From Streptomyces hygroscopicus subsp. hygroscopicus (GTDB taxonomy: Bacteria > Actinomycetota > Actinomycetes > Streptomycetales > Streptomycetaceae), in the NCBI RefSeq assembly GCF_030269125.1, contig NZ_BSSM01000001.1:930001-994000 (forward strand): DNA of 64,000 bases, written 5' to 3'. Every line of letters begins with the position of its first letter. The stretch's first letter is position 1. The position numbers and the translations under genes were made by a program. A model generated the notes under the pieces. It was given only the letters and a program-made list of their open reading frames with translations, did not search any database and was not told the DNA's origin. Positions 47,544 through 56,202 of the stretch are shown in pieces.

Positions 47544-49592
47544 TCAGTCCTTCGCCGACGACTCCTTCGGCCGCTGGTCCGCCGGGCCGCGGCGGACGGC
47601 GCCGGGCGCGTTCCACTCCTGGCGCCTGCGGGCCCGGACGCGGGCCACCTCGGAGGAGGCCAGCTGGTAGGGCACGGAGGTGACCATCACGCCGGGCGTG
47701 AACAGCAGGCGGCCCTTGAGGCGCAGGGCGCTCTGGTTGTGCAGCAGGTGCTCGTACCAGTGGCCGACCACGTACTCGGGGATGATCACGGAGACCGCGT
47801 CGCGCGGGGACTCCTTGCGCAGTCCCTTGACGTACTCGATCACCGGCCGGGTGACCTCGCGGTACGGCGAGTCGAGGACCTTCAGCGGTACGTCGATGCC
47901 GCGGCGCTCCCACTCCTCGCGCAGTGCCTTGGTCTCGGCCGGGTCCACGTTGACCGTGAGCGCCTCCAGACCGTCGGAGCGCATCAGCTTGGCATAGGCC
48001 AGGGCCCGCAGGGTCGGGCGGTGGATCTTGGAGATCAGCACCACGGAGTGCACCCGGGAGGGGCGGACCAGGTCGTCGTCCGGCTCCTCGGGCGCGGCGA
48101 TCTCCTCGGCGACGCGGTCGTAGTGCTTACGGATCGCGGTCATGGTCGCGTAGAAGATGCACATGCCGAGCAGGGCCACCCACGCGCCGTGCGTGAACTT
48201 GGTGACCAGCACGACGACCAGCACCAGACCGGTGAGGAAGGCACCGAAGGTGTTGATCGCGCGCGAGCGCAGCATGTGGCGGCGCTTGGCCTGGTCCTTC
48301 TCGACCGCGAGGTGGCGGTTCCAGTGCCGGACCATGCCGGTCTGGCTCAGCGTGAAGGACACGAACACGCCGACGATGTACAGCTGGATCAGGCGCGTGG
48401 AGTCGGCGCCGTAGATCACGGTCAGCAGCGCGGCGGCGCCGGCGAGCAGCACGATGCCGTTGGAGAACGCGAGCCGGTCGCCGCGGGTGTGCAGCTGGCG
48501 GGGCAGGTAGCGGTCCTGGGCGAGGATCGAGCCGAGCAGCGGGAAGCCGTTGTACGCCGTGTTCGCGGCGAGGAACAGCACCAGCGCGGTCGCGGCCGCC
48601 AGCAGGACGAACAGGAAGCTGCCCTTGCCGAAGACCGCCTCGGCGACCTGGGAGATCACCGGGTTCTGGACGTATCCGGAACCGATCGGGTGGCCGTTGT
48701 GCAACAGGTCGGTGGCCGGGTTCTCGGCCATGCGGACCTTGGTCGTCATGGCCAGGGCGATGATGCCGCAGAACATGGTGACGGCCAGCAGGCCCATCGC
48801 CGCGAGCGTGGCCGCCGCGTTCTTCGACTTGGGCTTGCGGAAGGCCGGGACACCGTTCGAGATGGCCTCGACACCGGTCAGGGCGGCACAGCCGGAGGAG
48901 AAGGCCCGCAGCAGCAGGAAGACCAGCGCGAAACCGGCGAGGCCCTGGTGCTCGGCTCTGATGTGGTACTCGGCGGTCGGCGCCCGCATGGCGTCACCGA
49001 GCACCAGGCCGCGGAACGCGCCCCACAGGATCATGATGAAGACGCCGCCGACGAACACGTACGTCGGGATCGCGAAGAGCTTTCCGGACTCCTTGACGCC
49101 GCGCAGGTTCATCAGCGTCAACAGGACGATGACGGTGGTCGCGCAGAGCACCTTGTGCTCCACCACGAACGGGACGGCCGAACCGAGGTTCTCGATGCCG
49201 GAGGCGATGGAGACGGCGACCGTCAGCACGTAGTCGACGAGCAGGGCGCTCGCGACGGTGAGGCCGGCCTTGGGGCCGAGGTTGGTCGTCGCCACCTCGT
49301 AGTCGCCGCCGCCGCTCGGGTACGCGTGGACGTTCTGGCGGTAGGAGGCGACCACGGTGAACATCAGCACGACGACCGCGACCGCGATCCAGGGGCTGAA
49401 GTGGTACGCCGACACGCCCGCGATGGACAGGACCAGCAGAACCTCCCCCGGCGCGTAGGCGACGGAGGACAGCGGGTCGGAAGCGAAGACGGGGAGTGCG
49501 ATGCGCTTCGGCAGGAGGGTTTCCCCGAGCCGGTCACTGCGCAGTGCGCGCCCGATCAGGATCCGTTTGGGCACGTCGGTCAGTTTGGACAC
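47544..49592 (-). CDS. APC-family amino acid/K+ permease with C-terminal soluble domain
   Basis: 682 aa from GTG 49592 (VSKLTDVPKRILIGR); no strong ribosome site is visible, but upstream residues look non-coding. Twelve or so hydrophobic helices fill residues 40-480. The early DPLSSVAYAPGEVLLVLSIA and YPSGGGDYEVATTNLGPKAG are signatures of a branch of the APC superfamily annotated as amino acid permeases. A cytoplasmic domain (about 510-680; SVVLISKIHRPTLRALAYAK and AVSVIIPEYVVGHWYEHLL) follows, with a USP/NAD-like fold. The gene is divergent from two TrkA-type NAD-binding proteins, so it may be their partner channel. That makes K+ uptake at least as plausible as amino acid import. Confidence 0.88.
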   Translation of the reverse strand: MSKLTDVPKRILIGRALRSDRLGETLLPKRIALPVFASDPLSSVAYAPGEVLLVLSIAGVSAYHFSPWIAVAVVVLMFTVVASYRQNVHAYPSGGGDYEVATTNLGPKAGLTVASALLVDYVLTVAVSIASGIENLGSAVPFVVEHKVLCATTVIVLLTLMNLRGVKESGKLFAIPTYVFVGGVFIMILWGAFRGLVLGDAMRAPTAEYHIRAEHQGLAGFALVFLLLRAFSSGCAALTGVEAISNGVPAFRKPKSKNAAATLAAMGLLAVTMFCGIIALAMTTKVRMAENPATDLLHNGHPIGSGYVQNPVISQVAEAVFGKGSFLFVLLAAATALVLFLAANTAYNGFPLLGSILAQDRYLPRQLHTRGDRLAFSNGIVLLAGAAALLTVIYGADSTRLIQLYIVGVFVSFTLSQTGMVRHWNRHLAVEKDQAKRRHMLRSRAINTFGAFLTGLVLVVVLVTKFTHGAWVALLGMCIFYATMTAIRKHYDRVAEEIAAPEEPDDDLVRPSRVHSVVLISKIHRPTLRALAYAKLMRSDGLEALTVNVDPAETKALREEWERRGIDVPLKVLDSPYREVTRPVIEYVKGLRKESPRDAVSVIIPEYVVGHWYEHLLHNQSALRLKGRLLFTPGVMVTSVPYQLASSEVARVRARRRQEWNAPGAVRRGPADQRPKESSAKD

Positions 49593-49983
49593 GAGAGAGG
49601 ATCGTAAGCCTTCGAACTGGCAGCCGCCCACCCTGTCCGCAATATCTTCCCCATGGGTGAACTCGGCGGCGGAATGATGTACGGATTCCGTGGCCCTGAC
49701 ACGGGTCGTGCCCGGATGGCAGATCCCGCCTGCCCACCGACCCGTGGAGGCCCCTTGCCGCCCGCCGCCGGGCTGATCGGGGCCCTGGCCACCTTGGACG
49801 GCCTCGGAATCCTGACCCTGTGCGGCGTGCGCAGCATCACTCGCAGACGAGCGGACGAGGCCGGGCGACGGGCCGGGCGGGGTACGGGGGTGCCCGCGCG
49901 GGGTGATGCGTGTGTAGCTTGGGCGACGGTCTGAGAACCTGTTCAGGCCAAGATTAACGACTCTTGACTTCGGAAGGACGGTC
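49593..49983. promoter_or_regulatory. Divergent promoter region between the permease and TrkA genes
   Basis: About 390 bp. Overlapping open frames on both strands have no credible starts. Immediately upstream of the first TrkA gene there is an AT-richer segment (about 49935-49975, TTCAGG and TTAACG boxes) followed by GGAAGGACGGTC as the ribosome site. No known riboswitch fold was recognised, although c-di-AMP elements occur near actinobacterial K+ genes and would be worth checking. Confidence 0.4.
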
Positions 49984-50655
49984 GTGCACATCGTCATCAT
50001 GGGCTGCGGGCGAGTAGGTTCCGCTCTCGCCCAGACCCTGGAGCAACAGGGGCACACGGTCGCCGTGATCGACCAGGACCCGACCGCCTTCCGTCGGCTG
50101 GGACCGGGATTCGGGGGCCGCCGGGTCACCGGAGTCGGCTTCGACCAGGACACCCTGCGCGAGGCGGGGATCGAGGAGGCGGGCGCCTTCGCGGCCGTCT
50201 CCAGCGGCGACAACTCCAACATCATCTCCGCGCGGGTCGCGCGCGAGATGTTCGGCGTGGAGAACGTGGCCGCCCGCATCTACGACCCCCGGCGCGCCGA
50301 GGTCTACCAGCGCCTCGGCATCCCGACCGTGGCCACGGTCCGCTGGACGGCCGACCAGATGCTGCGCCGGCTGCTGCCCTCGGGGGCGGAGCCGCTGTGG
50401 CGCGATCCCACCGGCGGGGTGCAGCTCGCCGAGGTGCACGCCTCCCCGAAGTGGGTCGGCCACAAGATCAGCAAGCTGCAGGAGGACACGGGCGTGCGGG
50501 TCGCGTTCCTGACCCGGCTGGGGGAGGCGATCCTGCCCACCTCCCAGACGGTGTTGCAGGAGGGCGACCTCGTGCACGTGATGATGCGGACGGACGACGT
50601 GGAGCAGGTCGAGGCGGCGTTCGCCGGGGGCCCGGAAGAGGAGGGCGGTCACTGA
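49984..50655 (+). CDS. TrkA-type NAD-binding K+ channel subunit (first)
   Basis: 223 aa from GTG 49984 with GGAAGGA eight bases upstream. MHIVIMGCGRVGSALAQTLE is the N-terminal Rossmann GxGxxG motif, followed by GHTVAVIDQDPTAF, where Asp at the end of strand 2 binds the NAD ribose. A second, smaller domain after about residue 130 fits TrkA_C, with EAILPTSQTVLQEGDLVHVM. It is a cytoplasmic RCK-type regulatory subunit of a potassium channel. Its stop overlaps the next TrkA start by one base, so the two are co-translated and probably form a hetero-oligomer. The divergent permease is the nearest membrane partner. Confidence 0.94.
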   Translation: MHIVIMGCGRVGSALAQTLEQQGHTVAVIDQDPTAFRRLGPGFGGRRVTGVGFDQDTLREAGIEEAGAFAAVSSGDNSNIISARVAREMFGVENVAARIYDPRRAEVYQRLGIPTVATVRWTADQMLRRLLPSGAEPLWRDPTGGVQLAEVHASPKWVGHKISKLQEDTGVRVAFLTRLGEAILPTSQTVLQEGDLVHVMMRTDDVEQVEAAFAGGPEEEGGH

Positions 50656-51326
50656 TGAGGGTCGCCATTGCCGGAGCCGGCGCCGTCGGCCGCTCGATCG
50701 CCACCGAGCTGCTGGAGAACGGCCACGAGGTCCTGCTCATCGACAAGGCCCCGACCGCCATCTCGGTGGAGCGGGTGCCGCAGGCGGAGTGGCTGCTGGC
50801 CGACGCCTGCGAGATCACGTCCCTGGACGAGGCGGCGCTGCAGCGCTGCAACGTGGTGATCGCCGCCACCGGTGACGACAAGGTCAACCTGGTGGTGTCG
50901 CTGCTCGCCAAGACGGAGTACGGCGTTCCGCGTGTCGTCGCCCGCGTCAACAACCCGAAGAACGAGTGGCTGTTCAACGAGGCGTGGGGCGTGGACGTGG
51001 CCGTCTCCACCCCGCGTCTGATGTCCGCCCTGGTCGAGGAGGCGGTGAGCGTCGGCGACCTGGTACGGCTGCTGCGCTTCAGCCACGGCGACGCCAACCT
51101 CGTGGAGCTGACGCTGCCCGAGGAGTCGGCCCTGGCCGGCACCCAGGTCGGGGACGTGCACTGGCCCGAGGACACCTCGCTGGTGACCATCATCCGCGGC
51201 ACCCGGGTGCTGACGCCCTCCCGGGAGGACTCCCTGGAGCCGGGCGACGAGTTGCTCTTCGTGGCGGCACAGGCCCGGGAGCAGCAGCTGGAGGAGCTGC
51301 TGTCGGTGCGGCGGGAAGAGTCCTGA
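50655..51326 (+). CDS. TrkA-type NAD-binding K+ channel subunit (second)
   Basis: 223 aa, ATG at 50655, coupled to the previous gene through TGATG. MRVAIAGAGAVGRSIATELL is the GxGxxG Rossmann motif, with GHEVLLIDKAPTAI ending strand 2. The TrkA_C domain is at about 140-220, with TRVLTPSREDSLEPGDELLF. In many actinobacteria two such proteins (often named CeoB/CeoC) sit side by side, and this pair fits that pattern. NAD(H) or nucleotide binding would gate K+ flux. A strong 16-bp hairpin 15 bp downstream marks the end of the unit. Confidence 0.94.
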   Translation: MRVAIAGAGAVGRSIATELLENGHEVLLIDKAPTAISVERVPQAEWLLADACEITSLDEAALQRCNVVIAATGDDKVNLVVSLLAKTEYGVPRVVARVNNPKNEWLFNEAWGVDVAVSTPRLMSALVEEAVSVGDLVRLLRFSHGDANLVELTLPEESALAGTQVGDVHWPEDTSLVTIIRGTRVLTPSREDSLEPGDELLFVAAQAREQQLEELLSVRREES

Positions 51327-51341
51327 CGGCCCGGTGAACGT

Positions 51342-51377
51342 ACGAAGGGCGCCCTTGGTGACAAGGGCGCCCTTCGT
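51342..51377. terminator. Bidirectional hairpin terminator
   Basis: A perfect 16-bp stem (ACGAAGGGCGCCCTTG and its complement) with a four-base GTGA loop lies between the convergent TrkA and DUF3159 genes. There is no T-run, as is usual for Streptomyces terminators. The symmetry would serve both strands. Confidence 0.85.
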
Positions 51378-51407
51378 GGTCGTGGCGACGCGCTGCGCGT
51401 ACGGCGG

Positions 51408-52190
51408 TCACGCCTGCCTGCGGTGCCGGCCCGGGGCGGGGTCACCGCCCTCGGCGGCCAGCGCGGCCTCGCGCTCCTTCTCGGCCCGCTCCTCGGCCTC
51501 CATCTCCGCGAAGACGTCGATGGGCGCGGGCGCCTTGGCGAGGAAGACCCAGGTGAGCCAGACGGCCAGCAGGAAGGGCGGGATCTTCAGGGCCACCAGG
51601 ACCCAGCCGAGCCGGGTGGTGTCGGACCACCAGTAGAGCGGGAAGAGGATCGCGCACTTGGCGAGCAGGATCAGGCCCCAGGCCCAACTCGCCTTGGCGT
51701 ACGCCTTCTTGCGGCCCGGGTTGCGGGTGCGCCAGGAGAGGTTCTCCTTGAAGACCGGGCCGAGGATCAGGCCGATCAGCGGGACCCCCGCGAGGGTGGT
51801 AACGATGTACGCGAGCGCCAGGCCCAGCGTGTAGAGCATGCCGGGCAGGTAGAAGTCCTTGGCATTGCCGGTGAACATCGCGAACACCACGCCGAAGACC
51901 ACGCCGAACACACCGCTGAAGGCGTGCTTGACGGTGTCCTTCATGGCGAGCCGGACCACGACCAGCACCAGGGAGACGGCCAGCGCGGCGATCGCCGAGA
52001 GGTGCAGGTCCTTGTCGACCGTGAAGATCGCGACGAAGAGCAGGCCCGGCACGACCGTCTCGACCATGCCGCGGACGCCGCCGAAGGCCTCGAACAGCGC
52101 CGCCTCGGTCACCGCACGGGCGTCGCCTTCGCCGGACGCGCCGGGCGGGGTCTGGTCGGTGTCTTCGGTCGGCTTGTCGAGGGACGTCAC
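51408..52190 (-). CDS. DUF3159 integral membrane protein
   Basis: 260 aa from GTG 52190. After a hydrophilic N-terminal tail, FEAFGGVRGMVETVVPGLLF begins the membrane domain and is a signature of DUF3159. Six or so helices follow, with TGNAKDFYLPGMLYTLGLAL and the short VFKENLSWRTRNPGRKKAYA cytoplasmic loop in between. The C-terminus is a charged helix (AEMEAEERAEKEREAALAA). Function is unknown; the gene is conserved in actinobacteria next to the TrkA pair and the OB-fold gene, suggesting a link to ion or membrane homeostasis. It starts three bases after the stop of the OB-fold gene. Confidence 0.88.
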   Translation of the reverse strand: MTSLDKPTEDTDQTPPGASGEGDARAVTEAALFEAFGGVRGMVETVVPGLLFVAIFTVDKDLHLSAIAALAVSLVLVVVRLAMKDTVKHAFSGVFGVVFGVVFAMFTGNAKDFYLPGMLYTLGLALAYIVTTLAGVPLIGLILGPVFKENLSWRTRNPGRKKAYAKASWAWGLILLAKCAILFPLYWWSDTTRLGWVLVALKIPPFLLAVWLTWVFLAKAPAPIDVFAEMEAEERAEKEREAALAAEGGDPAPGRHRRQA

Positions 52191-52193
52191 CGG

Positions 52194-52592
52194 CTACTCC
52201 CGTCCGAGGGGTCGCAGTTCGTACTTCGGGTTGAACAGCACCCGGCGGCCCCGGCTCAGCGAGATCCGGCCCGATGCGATCAGCTTGCGCCCTGGTTCTA
52301 TGCCCACGATGGAACGCCTGCCGAGCCACACCACGTCCAGCGCCGCGGACCCGTCGAACAGCTCGGCCTCCAGGGCCGGGACGCCGGCGCGCGGACGCAG
52401 GGTGACCGTGCGCAAGGTACCAGTTACGGTGACGATCTGCCGGTCCTGACAGTCGCCGATCTTCGTACAACCAGCCGTCTCGGCGTCCTCGCGCAGCTCC
52501 TCGGACTCCAGGTCCGCCTGGGACGTGGAGAGCCGGTCGAGCATCCGCCGGAACCGGCCGGCCGGCTTTTCGGAACGAGGAACAGCACTCAT
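52194..52592 (-). CDS. OB-fold nucleic-acid-binding domain protein
   Basis: 132 aa, ATG at 52592. A helical N-terminus (RFRRMLDRLSTSQADLESEE) is followed by the conserved TAGCTKIGDCQDRQIVTVTG, then an OB-fold of about 80 residues: TLRTVTLRPRAGVPALEAEL, DGSAALDVVWLGRRSIVGIE and a final beta strand GRRVLFNPKYELRPL. Single-stranded nucleic acid or protein binding is typical for the fold. The gene precedes the DUF3159 gene on the same strand and is probably co-transcribed with it. In actinobacteria this OB-fold protein keeps company with TrkA and DUF3159 genes but has no assigned function. Confidence 0.88.
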   Translation of the reverse strand: MSAVPRSEKPAGRFRRMLDRLSTSQADLESEELREDAETAGCTKIGDCQDRQIVTVTGTLRTVTLRPRAGVPALEAELFDGSAALDVVWLGRRSIVGIEPGRKLIASGRISLSRGRRVLFNPKYELRPLGRE

Positions 52593-52659
52593 ATCTGAAG
52601 CGTACCGGGGCCTGCGGACAGCGCCGTGTCCCCGTTCACACTTCCCGGTGTGCGGCTCC

Positions 52660-53373
52660 TCATTTCTCGAACCGGTACCCCATCCCGGGCTCGGTGATGA
52701 AGTGCTTCGGGTGCGAGGGGTCGGCCTCCAGCTTGCGGCGCAGCTGGGCCATGTAGACGCGCAGGTAATTGGTCTCCGTGCCGTAGGACGGCCCCCAGAC
52801 CTCCTGGAGGAGCTGCTTCTGGCCGACCAGGCGGCCGGTGTTGCGCACCAGCACCTCCAGGAGGTGCCACTCCGTGGGGGTGAGCCGGACGTCCCGGCCG
52901 CCGCGGTGGACCTTCTTCGCGGCCAGGTCGACGGCGAACCCCTCGGTCTCCACGGTCGTCACGCCGTCGTCGCCGGCGCCGACGGGCTCGGCACGGCGTA
53001 CGGCCGCCCGCAGCCGGGCCAGCAGTTCGTCCATGCCGAAGGGCTTGGTGACGTAGTCGTCGGCGCCCGCGTCCAGGGCCTCGACCTTCTCGTCGGAGGA
53101 GTGCCGGGCGGACAGCACCAGGATCGGCACCCGGGTCCAGCCGCGCAGGCCCTTGATCACCTCGACGCCGTCCATGTCGGGCAGGCCCAGGTCGAGGACG
53201 ACCACATCGGGGTGGCGCGAGGCGGCGATGTCGAGGGCGGACCTGCCGTCGGCGGCCGCGTCGACCTCGTACTTGCGTGCCTTGAGGTTGATCACGAGGG
53301 CGCGCACGATCTGCGGCTCGTCATCGACCACGAGGACCCTCGTGGGGGTCTGGGCCCCGCTCGGGCTCAGCAT
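52660..53373 (-). CDS. kdpE: KdpE-type response regulator
   Basis: 237 aa. The receiver domain (12-125) has DD at 17-18, the phosphoacceptor Asp61 in VVVLDLGLPDMDG, and Lys in DDYVTKPFG. The C-terminal OmpR/PhoB winged helix spans about 140-235, with LTPTEWHLLEVLVRNTGRLV and YLRVYMAQLRRKLEADPSHP. The ATG lies inside the 3' end of kdpD (7-base overlap), so both are co-translated. KdpE normally activates kdpFABC, encoding a high-affinity K+ pump, when K+ is low. No kdp pump genes lie in this window, so the target operon is elsewhere or the pair controls other K+ genes. Confidence 0.95.
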   Translation of the reverse strand: MLSPSGAQTPTRVLVVDDEPQIVRALVINLKARKYEVDAAADGRSALDIAASRHPDVVVLDLGLPDMDGVEVIKGLRGWTRVPILVLSARHSSDEKVEALDAGADDYVTKPFGMDELLARLRAAVRRAEPVGAGDDGVTTVETEGFAVDLAAKKVHRGGRDVRLTPTEWHLLEVLVRNTGRLVGQKQLLQEVWGPSYGTETNYLRVYMAQLRRKLEADPSHPKHFITEPGMGYRFEK

Positions 53374-55997
53374 AGGGTCTGCCTTTCTGGTTCCGCGCCG
53401 CCCGGCCCACCGGCGCCGGGGACGGGCTCCGCGCCGCTCGCGCCGCCGTCGCCCGGGGCGGGGGTGGCCGCCGTTTCGGGGGAATGGGTCACCGGTTGCG
53501 TCCCGTGGAGGCTGCGCAGGCTCAGGACCATCGTGAGGCCGCCGCCGGGCGTGTCCTCCGCGTTCAGCGTGCCGCCCATGGACTCGGCGAAGCCGCGGGC
53601 CACGGCGAGGCCGAGTCCCACGCCGGCGCCGCGGGGCGCGTCGCCGTACCGCTGGAAGGGTTCGAAGATACGGTCCTTGGCCGTGTCCGGCACGCCCGGA
53701 CCGCGATCCACCACGCGGACCTCGACCCGGTCGGCGAGGGCGCTGGCGGAGACCAGGACGCGCCGGCCGTGCGGGCTGTACTTGACGGCGTTCTCCACGA
53801 GGTTGGCCACCGAGCGCTCCAGCAGCCCGGGGTCGGCCAGGATCATCGGCAGGGTCTCGGGCACGTCCAGGTCGACACTGTTCTCCGGTACGCCGCCCAG
53901 GGCCATCGGGACGACCTCGTCCACGTCGATCTCGCGGATCAGCGGGGTGACGGTGCCGGTCTGGAGGCGGGACATGTCCAGGAGGTTGCCGACGAGGTGG
54001 TCGAGCCGGTCGGCGCCCTCCTCGATGCCTTCCAGCAGCTCGGCGCGATCCTCCTCGGACCAGTCGACGTCGGCGGAGCGCAGCGAGGAGACGGCGGCCT
54101 TGATCCCGGCCAGCGGGGTGCGCAGGTCATGGCTCACGGCGGCGAGCAGGGCGGTGCGGATGCGGTTGCCCTCGGCGAGTGCCCGAGCCCGCTCGGCCTC
54201 CTCCTGCAGCCGCCTGCGGTCGAGGACGACGGCGGCCTGGGCGCCGAAGGCGGCGAGCACCCGGCGGTCCTCGGCGGGCAGTACCCGGCCGGTCAGCGCG
54301 AGCGCCATGTGGTCGCCGACGGGCATGTCGACATCGGCGTCCTCGGGGCGCTCCAGGGCGGGCCCGAAGCCGGCACGGCCCGCGCACGTCCACGGCTCGA
54401 CGTCGCTCTTCCGCTCCAGCAGGGCGGCCGACTCCATGGCGAAGGTCTCGCGGACCCGCTCCAGCAGCTCCTCCAGGCTGGTCTCGCCGCGCAGCACATT
54501 GCCGGCGAGGAAGGAGAGGATCTCGGACTCGGCCCGCAGCCTGGCCGCCTGGTGGGTGCGGCGGGCGGCGAGGTCCACCACGGAGGCGACGGACACGGCG
54601 ACGCCGAAGAAGATCACTATGGCGACGATGTTCTTCGGGTCGGCGATGGTCCAGCGGTGCAGGGGCGGGGTGTAGAAGTAGTTCAGCAGCAGAGAGCCGA
54701 GCGCCACCGAGGCCAACGCGGGCAGCAGGCCGCCGAGCAGGGCCGCGGCGACCGTGACGGCCAGGAACAGCAGCATGTCGTTGGCGAGGCCGATGTCGAC
54801 GCTGTTCAGCAGCAGCGCGAGCACCGACGGTCCGACGACCCCCATGGCCCAGCCCGAGATGATCCTCGTACGGCCGAGCCGGGCGCCGCGGGCCACGGGC
54901 AGGCCGCGGCCCTTGGCGACCTCCTCGTGGGTGACGATGTGGACGTCGAGGTCGGGGCCGGAGTCCCGGGCGACGGTGGCGCCGACGCCGGGCCCGAAGA
55001 CGTACTGCCAGGACTTGCGGCGCGAGGAGCCGAGCACGATCTGGGTGGCGTTGACGCCGCGGGCGAAGTCCAGGAGCGCGGCCGGTATGTCGTCGCCGAC
55101 GACGTGGTGGAAGGTGCCGCCGAGGTCCTCCACGAGGGTGCGCTGGACGGCGAGTTCCTTCGGGGAGGCGGCGGTCAGGCCGTCGCTGCGGGCGATGTAG
55201 ACGGCGAGCACCTCGCCCCCCGCGCCCTTCTCGGCCAGCCGGGCCGCCCGGCGGATGAGCGTGCGTCCCTCCGGTCCGCCGGTCAGTCCGACCACGATGC
55301 GCTCGCGCGAGCCCCAGATCTTCGAGACCCGGTGCTCGCTGCGGTACTGGTTCAGGTACTCGTCCACCCGGTCGGCGACCCACAGCAGCGCGAGTTCGCG
55401 CAGGGCGGTGAGGTTGCCGGGGCGGAAGTAGTTGGACAGCGCCGCGTCGACCTTGTCGGGCTGGTAGATGTTGCCGTGTGCCATCCGGCGGCGCAGCGCC
55501 TCCGGCGACATGTCGACCAGCTCTATCTGATCGGCCCGGCGCACGACCTCGTCGGGCACGGTCTCGCGCTGGCGCACCCCGGTGATGGACTCGACGACGT
55601 CGCCGAGGGACTCCAGGTGCTGGATGTTCACCGTCGAGACGACGTCGATCCCGGCCGCGAGCAGCTCCTCGGCGTCCTGCCACCGCTTGGCGTTGCGCGA
55701 GCCGGGGATGTTGGTGTGCGCGAGTTCGTCCACCAGGGCGACGGCCGGCGCCCTGCGGAGCACGGCGTCGACGTCCATCTCCCCGAAGACGCCCCCGCGG
55801 TACTCCAGCTCCTTGCCCGGCACCTGCTCGAGTCCGTGCAGCATCACCTCGGTACGCGGCCGCCCATGGTGCTCCACGAACGCCACGACGCAGTCCGTAC
55901 CGCGCTCGACCCTCCGGTGCGCCTCGGCCAGCATGGCGTACGTCTTCCCGACCCCGGGCGCCGCCCCGAGATAGATCCGCAGCTTCCCGCGTGCCAT
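53367..55997 (-). CDS. kdpD: KdpD-type K+-sensing histidine kinase
   Basis: 876 aa, ATG at 55997. The KdpD N-terminal domain (1-210) holds LGAAPGVGKTYAMLAEAHRR with a Walker A. A USP domain follows (about 230-360; VVGLTGGPEGRTLIRRAARL). Four transmembrane helices of the DUF4118 module lie at about 390-495. A GAF-like domain (about 510-640) precedes HisKA with AAVSHDLRTPLAGIKAAVSS (His as phosphoacceptor) and the HATPase domain (NLVENAVKYSPHG, GVGLGLAVARG). The C-terminal 35 residues are a Gly/Pro/Ala tail. Its usual role is sensing K+ or turgor and phosphorylating KdpE. No kdpFABC is adjacent. Confidence 0.95.
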   Translation of the reverse strand: MARGKLRIYLGAAPGVGKTYAMLAEAHRRVERGTDCVVAFVEHHGRPRTEVMLHGLEQVPGKELEYRGGVFGEMDVDAVLRRAPAVALVDELAHTNIPGSRNAKRWQDAEELLAAGIDVVSTVNIQHLESLGDVVESITGVRQRETVPDEVVRRADQIELVDMSPEALRRRMAHGNIYQPDKVDAALSNYFRPGNLTALRELALLWVADRVDEYLNQYRSEHRVSKIWGSRERIVVGLTGGPEGRTLIRRAARLAEKGAGGEVLAVYIARSDGLTAASPKELAVQRTLVEDLGGTFHHVVGDDIPAALLDFARGVNATQIVLGSSRRKSWQYVFGPGVGATVARDSGPDLDVHIVTHEEVAKGRGLPVARGARLGRTRIISGWAMGVVGPSVLALLLNSVDIGLANDMLLFLAVTVAAALLGGLLPALASVALGSLLLNYFYTPPLHRWTIADPKNIVAIVIFFGVAVSVASVVDLAARRTHQAARLRAESEILSFLAGNVLRGETSLEELLERVRETFAMESAALLERKSDVEPWTCAGRAGFGPALERPEDADVDMPVGDHMALALTGRVLPAEDRRVLAAFGAQAAVVLDRRRLQEEAERARALAEGNRIRTALLAAVSHDLRTPLAGIKAAVSSLRSADVDWSEEDRAELLEGIEEGADRLDHLVGNLLDMSRLQTGTVTPLIREIDVDEVVPMALGGVPENSVDLDVPETLPMILADPGLLERSVANLVENAVKYSPHGRRVLVSASALADRVEVRVVDRGPGVPDTAKDRIFEPFQRYGDAPRGAGVGLGLAVARGFAESMGGTLNAEDTPGGGLTMVLSLRSLHGTQPVTHSPETAATPAPGDGGASGAEPVPGAGGPGGAEPERQTLC

Positions 55998-56202
55998 GGC
56001 TCCATTGTCTTCCGCTCACCCCCGCCTACGCAGCGTCGACCTTACGGCCAACGATGCGGACAAAGGGGACGGGGGGCGGGGGACGAGGGGGCTTTGACGG
56101 AATTCTGACGGGACGCCTGTGGGCGTCCGGACGGGATGCGCGGCGCGCGCCTGCGAAAAACGGGCCGCACCTGTCAGAGGCGCGACCCGTCTGCTGAAGC
56201 CG

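Noticed and set aside
53484-56108. An 874-codon plus-strand frame opposite kdpD
   Set aside because: It is the antisense shadow of kdpD, with no motifs and no start signal.
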